This document shows, one piece after another, positions 12,312 through 23,300 of a DNA stretch of 64,000 bases. Position 1 is the first letter of the stretch; the number at the start of each line of letters is the position of its first letter. The notes beneath the pieces were generated by a model, which was not told the DNA's origin, made no database searches, and saw nothing but the letters and a program-made list of their open reading frames with translations. The stretch is from the NCBI GenBank assembly GCA_021229015.1, contig CM037791.1, forward strand, positions 55,807,741-55,871,740. Direction: 5' to 3'. The position numbers were made by a program, and so were the translations under genes. The stretch comes from Solen grandis (lineage: Eukaryota; Mollusca; Bivalvia; Adapedonta; Solenidae).

Positions 12312-13640
12312 CCAGAACAGAAGAGAACAAAATCTTTATTAACTTGTACTACATGTACATCGTTAATCATATACAAAATTAATATATACACGCACACAAA
12401 TCGTGTTCACAAATGTATCAATAATGATGATATGAATCTGAAAATCACTATGAATGAGAGGATGAGCTGGTAACTAAATATAATATCATCTTTTTATCAA
12501 AACATTTCTACGATTAAAAGCTATTTTAATAAGTTTTCACAGTTAGATAAATATTTTTTCTGTACACCTTAACATTTCCAAATATTAATACATGTTGGGT
12601 CTAATATAATATTTTTATATAAAAACGTCTTGTCTTATATCATCAAAGGCTGGACATTTACAAATAAAATGAAATTCATTATTTTTTTCATTTAAATCAC
12701 AATCACAATATACACACACGCGTTCATGTCTAGGAATCCTATTCGCAACATATCTACCTGTCTGTACCCTTAGTGAATGTGAAGAAACTCTCATTCTCAC
12801 AAAACAGTTTATTAAATCACACGGTAAAATATCTAAATAATATTCATATTCAAATGATGTTTTAATATTGTTGTATATATTAAGCATTTCATTAGATTCT
12901 TTATTATTATACCATTCCTGTATAAATGTATCAAGTATGCGTTGTCCAAACTCGGTTAAAAAAACAAAACAACTTCATTTGCAAGTCATGGTTTTCAAAC
13001 ACATAATTAAACCATAATCACATAACAACTTTTAACATTTGACACCCAATTTTTCTTTCTATTTCGGCAATCAATATTAGACAAATTATAGACATTTTTC
13101 AGTAAAATGATATTTTCAGAATTAATCACTTTAAACCAATATTCGAGTATACGCATATATCTAGCTATATAATAAGGATATCTTCCTATTCCATATACTG
13201 CAGCATTAGATGTACCCAGTCTTACATTAAGTATTTTCTTACAAAACTAAAGATGAAATCTTTCTTTTTCTTTTGATTTCGTAAACCCCCATACAACTTA
13301 CCAATATTATGCCTCTATAATTCTTAACATTACTTTTATCGCCTTTTCATGCAACGGTATTATTACTCCTTTTGTCCACATTTCCGGAAAAAACGCTGTT
13401 TAAGATTTCATCAAAAATATCACATAAGTGAGAAGCCAATATATCAACTGATTCTATGAAATACTCTTTAAGCAAAAAACCATTACCACATGATTTATAT
13501 CTTTCTAAAGTTTTATCAGCCTCTAATACTTCTACAACATTTATAGATTTATTTAATATATCATTAAAATCATCATCAACAACTATTAAAGTTGTGGTTT
13601 GAAGCAAATTCCTCTGCGTCTATATTTTCATTTTTAAAAA
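12312..13640 (-). pseudogene. Non-LTR retrotransposon (LINE) fragment, reverse-transcriptase core deleted
   Basis: On the minus strand, 13607-13347 encodes the segment that precedes a LINE reverse transcriptase ('KSCGNGFLLKEYF..', then 'KGDKSNVKNYRGI' just downstream in another frame). The palm region with its catalytic Asp motifs is absent. The sequence jumps at about 13330-13250 to the post-RT region ('AAVYGIGRYPYY', about 13205-13170) and on to the C-terminal Cys/His segment at 12887-12615 ('RHERVCVYC..', 'NEFHFICKC'). About 0.75 kb is missing relative to the plus-strand copy. Frames are broken. The 3' end lies near 12312-12345 and contains 'aataaa' on the minus strand. It is closely related to, but diverged from, the neighbouring plus-strand LINE. 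Confidence 0.85.
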
Positions 13641-13649
13641 CATGTTTAC

Positions 13650-15641
13650 TTATTACATAAGAAAAATGACCCAAATGACCCTAATAACTATCGCGGTATT
13701 ACTCTTTCAAGTAATCTAGGAAAACTTTTTACCAGTATATTAACAGCTAGAGTGGAGCAATGGTTTACTGATCATAATTTGTTATCTGATTGTCAATTTG
13801 GTTTTCGGAAGGGACGGAGCACAATAGATGCTATTTTATATTACATGCCTTGATTGAAAATACATTGAGTAAAAAATTAAGATTACCCTGCGCGTTTGTT
13901 GATTTTAAAAAAGCGTTCGACTCTGTTTATACAAATGCATTGTGGTTTAAACTGTTCAATATGGGATTAGATGGAAAAATACTTATTATGTTTAGAGTCA
14001 TGTATGCAAATGTTAAATCATGCATAAAGCATTGTAACTCATTTTCAGACTTCTTCAATATATCGGTAGGCTTAAGACAAGGCCAGAATAATTCGCCGGC
14101 AATGTTTGCACTCTTCCTTGAAGATTTTGAATTATTTTTACAAAACAGTATGAATTGTGGTATTTCAGTTTTTGAATTGTGTATAATGATACTTTGTTTT
14201 GCGGACGATATGGTAATTGTAGGAAATTCTATTGAAGATTTACAGCATAGTCTTAACCGATTACATCAATACTGCAGTTTGTGGAGTCTTGAAGTTAATA
14301 CATCGAAGACAAAAATTGTTGTTTTTCGCAAAAAAGGACGGATACATGCTAATGAACGATGGTATTATAATGACTCTGTTTTAGAAGTTGTAGATAATTT
14401 TAATTATCTAGGAGTTACCTTCAATTATACTGGTACATTTGTTTTGAATAATCAATATTTAGCTGGCAAAGCTACTAAAGCAATGAATATTTTATATCAC
14501 AATATTAATAAATACGAGTTAAAACCTAAAATAGCTATGCAGCTGTTTGATGCATTTGTGGTATCAATTATTAATTGTGGATGTCCCGTATGGGGGTTTT
14601 CAAAATCTAAGGACCTTGAAAGGATACACCTTAAGTTTTGTAAGATGATACTCGGGGTTAGGCAAAATTCATGCAATGATGCGGTCTACGGTGAACTGGG
14701 TCGGTACCCGCTTTACGTTAACAGATTTGTTTATATTATAAAATATTGGTTAAAAATAGTGCACACAGACAATGTGGTAAGAATAATTGGGTAAAAAAGG
14801 TTAAAGCACTGCTGGATGATTATGGTTTTTCATGGGCGTTTAATGATTCTCATAATATAGATGCTAACTTGTTTATTACAAGTTTTTAAACAAAGAGTAA
14901 TTGAATGTTTTCACCAAAAATGGTATAATGATATGCAATCAAATTCTGTGTTAAGCAACCTTTACTTTAATATTAAACACTGCTTTGGTGAGGAGGAATA
15001 TTTGAATATCGTTAAAAATAAGCGACTCAGGAAATGTATCACAAGTATAAGAATTGCTGCCCATAATCTAAGAATTAATACAGGTAGATACGGTAGTGAG
15101 AGAGTGCATAGGAATGAAAGAATTTGTCAGTTGTGTGAAAGTCAAGATATTGAGGATGAATTCCATTTTATCATTAAATGTAATAAATTCAACGATATAA
15201 GGCATAAATATATTAAAAGATACTACATGGTACGACCTAGTATGCATAAGTTTATTGAACTTTTAAAGTCCAGTAGTAGACGGCTGCTTTTAAATTTGTC
15301 CCATTTTATATATGAAGCAAATAAGAGACGAAATGAGTTATTATTGACTTTACCAAGAAATCAAACGGTACATATTTGATTATATAAGTTTTGATAACCA
15401 ACATTTTTTATAGTATAATCGTTCATTCTCCAAAATATTGAATTGTATGAATGTCTTTTTCTTTTTTAATTCATAATTATGATTTTTTGTTTTTTTTGAA
15501 GCTACATGTATACACTCATTATCTTGTATAACTGTTGTTACGTGATTGAATTTTGTATGTATGACTTTTGTATGTAACGAGATACTTAATGTATAAGTTA
15601 CAAATTGGAAATAAAATCATATCTATCTATCTATCTATCTT
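13650..15641 (+). pseudogene. 5'-truncated non-LTR retrotransposon (LINE) with reverse transcriptase, frameshifted
   Basis: The element begins inside the RT domain. 13669-13835 reads 'NNYRGITLSSNLGKLF' and 'CQFGFRKGRSTIDAI'. A frameshift near 13835 then leads into 'CAFVDFKKAFDS' (first catalytic Asp region), 'GLRQGQNNSPAMFALF' and 'CFADDMVIVG' (the FADD catalytic box) up to 14794. Two more frameshifts near 14775 and 14885 lead to the C-terminal part (to 15379) with a C-x2-C-x9-H-x4-C cluster ('CQLCESQDIEDEFHFIIKC'). No endonuclease domain is left. The 3' end is an (ATCT)n tail at 15619-15641. Its 5' end abuts the 5' end of the oppositely oriented LINE fragment. The RT core is otherwise well preserved, but the copy cannot encode a complete product. 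Confidence 0.92.
15619..15641 (+). repeat. (ATCT)n 3' tail of the LINE
   Basis: About five ATCT units follow 'aaataaaatcat' directly downstream of the LINE 3' UTR. Simple-repeat tails of this kind replace poly-A in several LINE clades, so I place the element's 3' boundary here. Confidence 0.8.
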
Positions 15642-17150
15642 ATTTCAGAAAAGTGCTTACAAAATGATTCTAGTGAAATATCATGATTATTATTCAATTA
15701 TTATTTCGTTAACTTTCATAAAGACTCTGTACAACCACTTGTGCCAAATTTGTGAATTATCGAATGTTAAATAAAAAAAGTTTAATGTATGGTAAATTAA
15801 TTATTGCAAATACGATTATTTACGTTTAACTAGGCCAACAATCACATCAGCCTGTACCGATATGTACCGTACACCCGTCTCTGTCATGGGTATGAAATCA
15901 TGCTCATGATACCAAGCCATAGCAGTATATATTTGTAACTTTCCACGTGCATGGTTTAGTTTACAGAACTGCAACGGTTTTTGTGGTGAAAAAACATTTT
16001 AATATGGAAATATCTGCAATTTTTGCTTCTTAAGGTCAGAATTGGTATAGTATATGTATTTTTGAAAGTTATTTTAGTTCAAATTGCTCTATAGTTATGA
16101 GGATATTTAAAATCTGTCAGTTTGTTTAAAATAGACTATATGAATTATTCTTTATAAGATTCTTTTACTACAAAAAGTTATGAAGTTAATCAATTTGTAG
16201 TGAGTACTAGATAGGTTTTGCTACACCGGTAAAATATTTCTCATATTTTACCAGTAGCTTTGTACTTTAAACTGTTACAATTATTTGTTTTTCTATAATT
16301 AAATTCGGAAAGGAATATTGATATTTTATATGATGCAATAATAAAGCATTTCTTTATTCATATTTTCATTTTTTCAACATTTCGTCTCAGCCACGTGATA
16401 CATTCTTTGTCTATCTGTCATAGATTAAAGTTATAAAAACGCCAGGGTATCATGGCATGTTAAGCGTGTCTGCAATTCACACATTGCGCAATTAATCGCT
16501 AATCGCATTAAACTGGTCACGTGGCTTGTCTGTCACCCCCATCTCGGGTAGACGAAACTTTTCTTTGTGAAAAGTAAAAAGGATTCGAATTTTGGCTTTT
16601 AAAGAGGAAGGACCTCGGTTTAGGATTTCCTAACGAAAATTATTAACGAAAATCATTAACGAAAATTATTAACGAAAATTATTAACTGATATTTGATATT
16701 GTATTTACTGTGATTTCACGGACATTTATGTGGATAACCGCCATTATTATTATTATATACTACTGTGTTTTCACGGACTATATTATTGTTGTTATTTGAA
16801 TTTGTGGAAATAAAATCTCATTAATCACAAAAAGGACTTATTCATCATTGTGTGAGAGTTCCTACAGTTCCTCAACATAATTAACCAGATACCGGGGCAC
16901 AGTCGGACAGTCAACAACTAAATCTACAGATTCACATTTGTTACATCACTGACAGAAAATTTAACCTGTTAGCAGTTTGACAAGCACTGGCAAATTCACG
17001 AGTTACTGCCTGTTATGAAAGCAAGTGTGTTTTTTTTTAAATTCATAATGCACAGTTCCAGAATTTTGTACAAGATCAAACCTCTGAATAGTTTTTGCAA
17101 AATGTACACTTGATTTGAAAATAGCTTTCGGTTAAATTATGTAGTCTTTT
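15642..17150. other. Non-coding stretch; possible solo-LTR-like segment
   Basis: No exon is recognisable. 16380-16900 has some features of a long terminal repeat: 'gttataaaaacgcc' (TATA-like, 16431), 'ggaaataaaatctc' (polyadenylation-like, 16807) and two 'ttcacggac' motifs. I found no matching second LTR, target-site duplication or internal region, so this is only a suggestion. Confidence 0.3.
16631..16682. repeat. 13-bp tandem repeat, four copies
   Basis: The unit 'taacgaaaattat' is repeated four times with one substitution, followed by a partial 'taac'. Confidence 0.9.
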
Positions 17151-17152
17151 GG

Positions 17153-17462
17153 CTGTTTGTTTATTGGGTTTAAAGTCCAGCTGACAGTATTTCAGTCATA
17201 TGGAAAAGATGTCTACTTGTGACAGATATAGTGCTGCACATTGCAGTATCACGCCGTAGACATGTGGCATGATACCACACCCAGACACATTATCTTGTCA
17301 CCGGGCCAACCAGTACTGTAACTTCCCCTATATGCTGAGAGCCAAGCAAGTGATCTATACCAGTACCATTATATAACTTTGGTATGTTGCGGCCGGGGAT
17401 CGAACCCACGATCTTCTGTTTCCAGGGCGGGTACTCTTAACCATGCGGCCAGCGAAACAGGT
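17153..17462 (-). mobile_element. tRNA-derived SINE, near full length
   Basis: Read on the minus strand, it has a tRNA-like head with an A-box 'tggccgcatgg' and a B-box 'ggttcgatccc' (about 17395-17455), a body with 'gtgtggtatcatgccacatg' and a tail complementary to 'tttattgggtttaaagtcc'. It is the same family as 62554-62856. The architecture fits the V-SINE-like SINEs described in bivalves, such as RUDI. That assignment is from memory and not searched. Confidence 0.88.
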
Positions 17463-17494
17463 CTTTTGTAGGTAGGCGTATTCTTTGGAACACA

Positions 17495-17596
17495 TGTGTC
17501 ACATGCTGAAGCATGACGGAACAAGTGTGACGGACACGCAGACAGTCGACAGAAAACTGACCCCAATGGGTCACCTCTTCTTACAGCAGGTGACGC
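17495..17596. mobile_element. Small (~102-bp) terminal-inverted-repeat MITE, copy 1
   Basis: The ends 'tgtgtcacatgctgaagc' and '..cagcaggtgacgca' are inverted copies of each other. The interior contains 'gacgga' and 'gacagtcgac'. Related copies are at 38351-38454 and 41595-41697. Confidence 0.8.
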
Positions 17597-17785
17597 AAAA
17601 AGAATAACAGATGTTCGTTAAAACATGTGCATGCCCCTTACGTTCCATAATAACTACATGTATATAACAATATCATTTGTATATCATTTAATGTCATGAC
17701 ATTGGGCATGAAACTATCTTGGGCTACTAGTCATGCTCATCAACACTGAAAAAATAAATTCATTGGGAGGTATTGATCCCAGTGT

Positions 17786-19258
17786 AACAGTCAAGTTTTT
17801 CCCCAGTCAGTTTCTTCCCCGGGGAAGAAACTGAATAGTCAGATTTTTACCCAAAAATTTTTCGCCACCAAGTCAGTTTTTTGTGCGTGATGGTGGAGAA
17901 ATTCTGGCCTAGTCAGTTTTTTCCCCCATTTCATTTAGATTGTATTGATGGTGGGGAAATTCTGGACTAGTCAGTTTTTCCCCCTATCTAATATTTTGTG
18001 CCTGAAGGTCGGGAAATTCTTGCCTAGTCAGTTTTTTTTTTTCTTGCCAGTTAATGGTCTTAAGCGTTTGCATAAAATTGGTGAATGTGTATATCTGTAT
18101 ACCAATTCTCATTTTTTCTTTAAAGCTCAATTTATATTTTTAGCTAATAATTTAAGTTAGTCATAACGCAACTGTTCTCAGCTTTTAATTCATTTATTGC
18201 TCCTTATCTGTATATTTTATTTTTCCAACACCAACACAAACTGCAAGGGGGGGGGGGGGGGGGGGGGGGTGACTAGGCCAGAATTTTCCCACCATCACAA
18301 ACAATCTAAATGACAGGGGGAAAAAACTGACTGGTCCAGAATTTCCCCCACCATCTCATGTAAAAATGTTAAATAGGGGTAAAAAACTGACTGGTCAAGA
18401 ATTTCCCCACCATCTCATGTAAAAATATTAGATAGGGGTAAAAAACTGACTAGGCCAGAATTTCCCCACCATCTAGCACAATATATTGGATAGGGGGAAC
18501 AAACTGACTGGTCTAGAATTTCCCCACCATCACAAACAATCTAAATGACAGGGGGAAAAAACCTTACTGGTCCAGAATTTCCCCACCATCTCGCACAATA
18601 TATTAGTTAAGGGGGAAAAAACTGACTGGTCCAGAATTTCCCCACCATCTCATGTAAAAATATTAGATAGGGGGGAAAAACTGACTTGTCAAGAATTTCC
18701 CCACCATCTAATGTAAAAATATTAGATAGGGGGAAAAAACTGACTAGGCCAGAATTTCCCCACCATCACGCACAATCTAAATGCCGGGGGGGGGGGGGCC
18801 GAATTTTCCCGACTTCATGCTCAATCTACATGACAGGGGAAAAAAACTGATTGGTCCAGAATTTCCCCACCATCAAAGGGGGGGGGGGGGGGGGGGCTGA
18901 CTAGCCAGAATTTCCCCACCATCACGCACAATATATTGGATAGAGGAAAAAAACTGACTGGTCCAGAATTTCCCCACCATCACGAACAATCTAAATGACA
19001 GTTGGGAAAAAATGACTAGGCCAAAATTCCCCGACTTCATGCTCAATCTACATGACAGGGGGAAAAAAACTGACTGGTCAAGAATTTCCCCACAATCACA
19101 CGCAATATATAAGACAGGGGGAAAAAACTGACTAGTCCAGAATTTCCCCACCTCTAAAACCTTAAAATTAGAGGGGGGGGGGGGGGGGGCTGACTGGGTG
19201 GGGAAAAACTTGACTAGTCAGTTTTTTACCCGGGAAAAACTTGACTGGGGGGGGGGGG
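17786..19258. repeat. Foldback element made of ~60-bp minisatellite units in inverted arms
   Basis: The right arm (about 18265-19190) contains some 15 units of about 60 bp: 'ctgactggtccagaattt', 'ccccaccatc', then 'agatagggggaaaaa'. The left arm (about 17815-18060) carries the same unit in reverse complement ('ggtggggaaattctgg', 'ctagtcagttttt'). The outer ends are inverted copies: 'agtcaagtttttcccc' at about 17791 and 'gggaaaaacttgact' at about 19231. Poly-G tracts replace part of some units (18247-18269, 18786-18797, 18878-18896, 19173-19188). No protein is coded; the open frame on the minus strand merely repeats the translated unit. Confidence 0.88.
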
Positions 19259-19720
19259 GGAATCACCAGCATGAATATGGTGCTTCTGCTAATCATAAGC
19301 ACTGGTCATATAAAGTATGAGGCACAAAAAGTTATCACTCGCATGATTAATAGTTTTGTGAAAATTTAACAAGTGACCTCTTGACATGACCTTTGAGGTA
19401 CTGACCCCAAAAATTAAAAGGATTCTTCTGATGGCCATAAACAACAGCCATACAAAGACTGAGACCCAAGCTTGCTTAGACCTTAAGTTATCTCTCGGAT
19501 AATAAGATTTTGATTAACAATTTTGTGAGAGTGTAACATATGACCTTGTTACCCTGACCTTTGAGGTAGATCTACTAACCCCAAAATCAATAGGGTTAGT
19601 CTGCTAGTCATAGGCAACAACCATACCAAGTTTTGAGACTCAAGATTTACAACAACTTGAGTTATCACTTGTACAAGATTTTGTCTAACGACAAGCCGAC
19701 GGACGGGTAATACGGCCCAT
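19259..19720. repeat. Degenerate dispersed repeat (~180-bp units)
   Basis: About two diverged units contain 'tgacctttgaggta', 'accccaaaa', 'catacaaag/catacca' and 'gagttatc'. It ends in 'acgacaagccgacggacggg', an ending style seen in other arrays of this window ('gacggacgg'). Confidence 0.6.
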
Positions 19721-21041
19721 CATAATTAAGATTATGTAACATCTGACATACTTATTAGCTTTAAACATATTTGGTATCAGCTCTATATTAACTATAAATA
19801 CAAACAAACCAGAAACCTCTTTTAAAACCCGATAGCCTTTCCGGTCCAGTCCGTCTATATTTCCATAAAAAGACGGATCAAAAATAGTTCCCAATGTATA
19901 CAGATATGGGTTTCAGAGAGTATCTTAGAACTCAAAAATGTGGTTCTAGATTCCAATTTATTCTGGGCCCCAAGCTGCAGGAGGATGGCAACCGCACCCC
20001 GCACCCACCCCATGCGACTGGCTTCGCCCCTGAAATTGGTTCCAAGGGTTATATATCAAGTATATATATATGTTAGAGACAAAATAAAGCATACTGAAAC
20101 CCGACAGAGTCATGACATAGGTTGTCAACTAATTAATTCCAGACGTTTACAAAATACAATGTATAGTGGTGTCCGGTTGCTTCGCGGTATCGCGGTGATG
20201 TCATTTTGTCGGTCGCTACCTAGTGACACCACATTGTAAACAGGAAGATGCGATTTTCATATAAATAAAAAAAAATATACGTCTCGGCAAATGGTAAGAA
20301 AAACGTAAATTTCTTGCAGTAAGCCTATTTCCTACTATTACGTATTTTCTTATCACCCCATGTCTGCTGAAAAAAAAAAGCATACTGAATCGACAGGCTC
20401 GGCAAACGCTAGACTTTCGTCTGCTGCATTGATTTTATGAACGATAATTGTTTTGATAATTGTAGCGACACCTGTAGGTGGAGCCAGTGGTCTTTTAAAA
20501 GAAAAACCGCGATACCAGAGAATCAAGGGATTTTCTTTGTAGGCCAGGCCTTGCGAACAAAAACATGCTTTTAATACGTTATTAGAAGGGGTGAAAAAAG
20601 TTTAAACATAGTACAAAGATGGAATAACAGTGACATACAGAAATAAATTGCAGATAAGACTTCACTATTTTATTCCCGTTCATGTCTCGGTACCGCGATA
20701 TGCGGGAACACCATCCTATAATTATGTCGGTATATGATTGTATGTATGTATAAATGTATAAATACACACTCAATCTAGACAAAGAAAGACACTTTTACAA
20801 TTAGTATTGAAAGCAGGGTTGCATCAGCTCCTTCGAATGCAAAACATGTTTAACATAAAAATGTGTTTTATTTAAAGATTGGGGAGGTGAATTTCAAACC
20901 AAAGAAATAACAAAACGAGTAGGCCTATATAGGCCACATGAAATGAATGTGTTTAGGTGACATTTACATATTAAGTCTATGTTTATTATTGTTTTATGCG
21001 TGCGCATGACAGTATGTCATACCTCCATTACTGCATCTGAC

Positions 21042-21055
21042 GTTGCTTAGCAACG
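21042..21055. promoter_or_regulatory. X-box-like (RFX-type) palindrome
   Basis: 'gttgcttagcaacg' matches the general RFX X-box layout (two GTTGC half-sites facing each other). It sits in non-coding sequence with no identified gene start nearby, so function is unknown. Confidence 0.35.
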
Positions 21056-21584
21056 GCTACTCTCACAGAAACAGGATATGAAGAAACAGCTGCAAGAGAC
21101 TGTATGGAAATGGATAATTAATTGAAATCGTTATCCAAAGCGCAAAAAATGGAACAGAATTCGTCGAGGATAGCCATATGAAATATAAAGAAAAGCGTTG
21201 CTTATGATAGTTTAACTTTAAACTTGCTATAAATGACAGAAAGTAATTAAGATTTTTTTTTAACTTGTCATAAACTGACAGAAGTTAAATAAGAAAATAA
21301 AATACCTGCCATTTACACTCAATCCTAGTATGCAGCAGAACTAGAAACGTCCCCCAATGTAAGTGATTTTGGAAATCTTCAAAATATATTTGTTATGAAT
21401 TCTTCCATATTCAGATAATCGCGGCATTTTTTTTTTTCAGAATAGGCAGAGGCGATGTTGACTGAATTAAATTATCAAGTATCTGAATATATAGCGTATA
21501 CGGATAATACGTGATAATATCGCTGTTCCCGTTAGTTTAAAATTTCATGCGGGTGTAATTGGTGTAAACTTTACATGGGTGCAT

Positions 21585-21760
21585 TCAGAAAATTCCACCA
21601 ACAATTCTTAGCGCCAAATACAACTTAAATACCTGAGGGCGAATTTCGTTAATCGTGTTTCTCTATTAAAATACCAAATTATTTCATTCTTTAACAATTA
21701 GTGTCAGTTATATATGTAATAATGTACTTGAATATTTCATAAAATAGTAATGGTTAGATG
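21585..21760 (+). mobile_element. Diverged, truncated copy of the 26.9-kb MITE
   Basis: It shares with 26877-27060 the segments 'attccaccaacaat', 'ttcattctttaacaatta' and 'taataatgtacttgaat' in the same order. The right terminal inverted repeat is not recognisable. Confidence 0.6.
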
Positions 21761-22367
21761 TAAATCTACCTAGTTTAAGAATTAAAAAAAAAAACTTAGC
21801 GTGAAGTCATGACTGTCGGTGGAAATCGAGCCAGTATCAAAAATTGGTTATAAATAAAGATTGGGCGGAAATATGTATATCCAAAAACAGGAAGTTTCGA
21901 AAGTTTCTATTTTTGCACAGAGTACATGGAAATATAGACTTCAGCGCGCTCGCTCCATTTTATTTTATTACAAAGAAGTGGCATTTAAAATTTTCTTGAC
22001 CTTGAATGGAAAGTAAACCTTCTAACCAAAGGTATCTTCCCAAGTTTATTTGATACTTTTGTATTAAACTTGACCTGACAATCAAAATTGCCAATAGTTT
22101 GGTTGACCAGGGTCTCTCTATATACATATAATATTAAGAGAGGCTGGGTAGACCAAAATTAAAGGGTACAAAAAATACAAAGAACCGTCAAGTGGCAGTC
22201 AATTAGAGGATGTTTGAGTTAAAATGAATATCAAGACATTAGATTTTTTTAGGAAATACATTAACAATTCATTTAATTAAAGGAAAAGCTCACCGATAAA
22301 AATTTGAAAACTAACAATATTTCTATTTATTTATTTTTGATGAATCCCTGGCAGTAAAATATTCTAC

Positions 22368-22440
22368 GCTTTTGCAGTATCACGCCGTAGACAAATGGCA
22401 TTATACAACACCAAATCACATTATAACCAGTCCTCGTATT
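22368..22440 (-). mobile_element. SINE fragment
   Basis: 'gcagtatcacgccgtagac' and 'ggcattatacaacacc' match the body of the SINE at 17153-17462. Both ends are missing. Confidence 0.7.
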
Positions 22441-22455
22441 TCTCTTATTTATATG

Positions 22456-23163
22456 CAGTTTGTCCAATGAAATGCATGCTCTTCGATAATTCGAAAGCTA
22501 TATTGCATAAATTAAACCGGAAGGTCTTGTTATCGAGAAAATCTAATAATACGTGACCTATGCGCATAATCGGCGGAGCTAGTAGCGGTGGCGACTGCTT
22601 TACGTCATGTAATATAAATGCACCCAGCGACACTGACTCTGATCATGTCAAACTGCCAATCAATTGGGAGGCAGTCCCATAAAACGGGGTTAAAGGGAAA
22701 ACTGTATGGCGTACGTGGCAAACTGCATATGTTTTGAATTTTATGAAATCGCAGCGTTCCGCTTCCCGTCGCTCACGATAAGTATAAGTTATCGCTTATA
22801 TCTTAATTTTTATGGTATTTTTCGCAAGCGAATATACTAATATCTACTATGACGGTTTATAAACGATAACATATTTACAGTTTGTCACGTACGACATACA
22901 GCTTTGCCTTTGACCTCGCGTTATTATGATTGACAGTGCACGTGGTTCAGAGTCACTATCATTGGGTACATTCTATTAGACTACATGCAAAAGATGACGT
23001 AATCAACCGCCGCGGCAACAAGCTCCGCCCATTAAGTCCTAAGATCACGAAGGCAGCATACACTCATATTTTCTCCATATCAGGACTTCACGGATCATTT
23101 TATGCAATATATTTTTCGATTTTTAATGAAATGCAATCATTTCACTGGACAAACTGTAAGTTC
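22456..23163. mobile_element. ~0.7-kb foldback element with ~290-bp inverted arms
   Basis: The left arm (22456-22745) and the reverse complement of the right arm (22861-23163) match in order: 'cagtttgtccaatgaaatg' with 'cagtttgtccagtgaaatg', then 'atattgcataaa', 'ggcggagct', 'acgtcat', 'gtgactctga'/'ctgactctga' and 'gtacgtg.caaactg'. Identity is roughly 70% by eye. The unpaired centre is about 115 bp. No transposase is present, so this is a non-autonomous foldback or long-TIR DNA element. The open frames that cross it are incidental. Confidence 0.82.
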
Positions 23164-23225
23164 CATAACATTTGAAATATGAACGATAGCCAGTGCATGT
23201 TAAGGGCAAAGAAAGGAAACTACCA

Positions 23226-23300
23226 GACTGTTTGTTGGGTTTAACGTCCCCAACGACAGCACATCTATGGAGGCTATTCGTTGCCAAAAATCCAGCCTTG
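23226..23300 (-). mobile_element. SINE tail fragment
   Basis: It begins with the reverse-orientation SINE tail 'tgtttgttgggtttaacgtc' and continues into a 35-bp segment that recurs exactly, inverted, at 25551-25585. Confidence 0.65.

Larger units (their letters stand above)
19721..22367. other. Non-coding stretch with small inverted repeats
   Basis: No exon is supported. The short open frames at 19685-20239 show no recognisable domain. Small structures seen are an imperfect inverted repeat at about 20153-20239 ('tggtgtccggttgc' versus 'gacacca'), repeated 'gcggtatcgcgg'-type motifs (20178, 20503 in reverse, 20690), a hairpin at about 22100-22160, and a diverged copy of the 26.9-kb MITE at 21585-21760. 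Confidence 0.5.

Noticed and set aside
18873..19151. Open frame with repeated 'GKFWTSQFF' peptide
   Set aside because: It is the translated 60-bp minisatellite unit. The period is a multiple of three only approximately, and there is no start, splice or conservation evidence.
19685..20239. Short open frames on both strands ('MGTIFDPSFYGNIDG..', 'MVLDSNLFWAPSCRRM..')
   Set aside because: No domain, splice context or second copy supports them. They could be decayed coding remnants, but this cannot be shown.
22930..23175. 81-codon open frame on the plus strand
   Set aside because: It coincides with the right arm of the foldback element, and the left arm does not preserve the frame.
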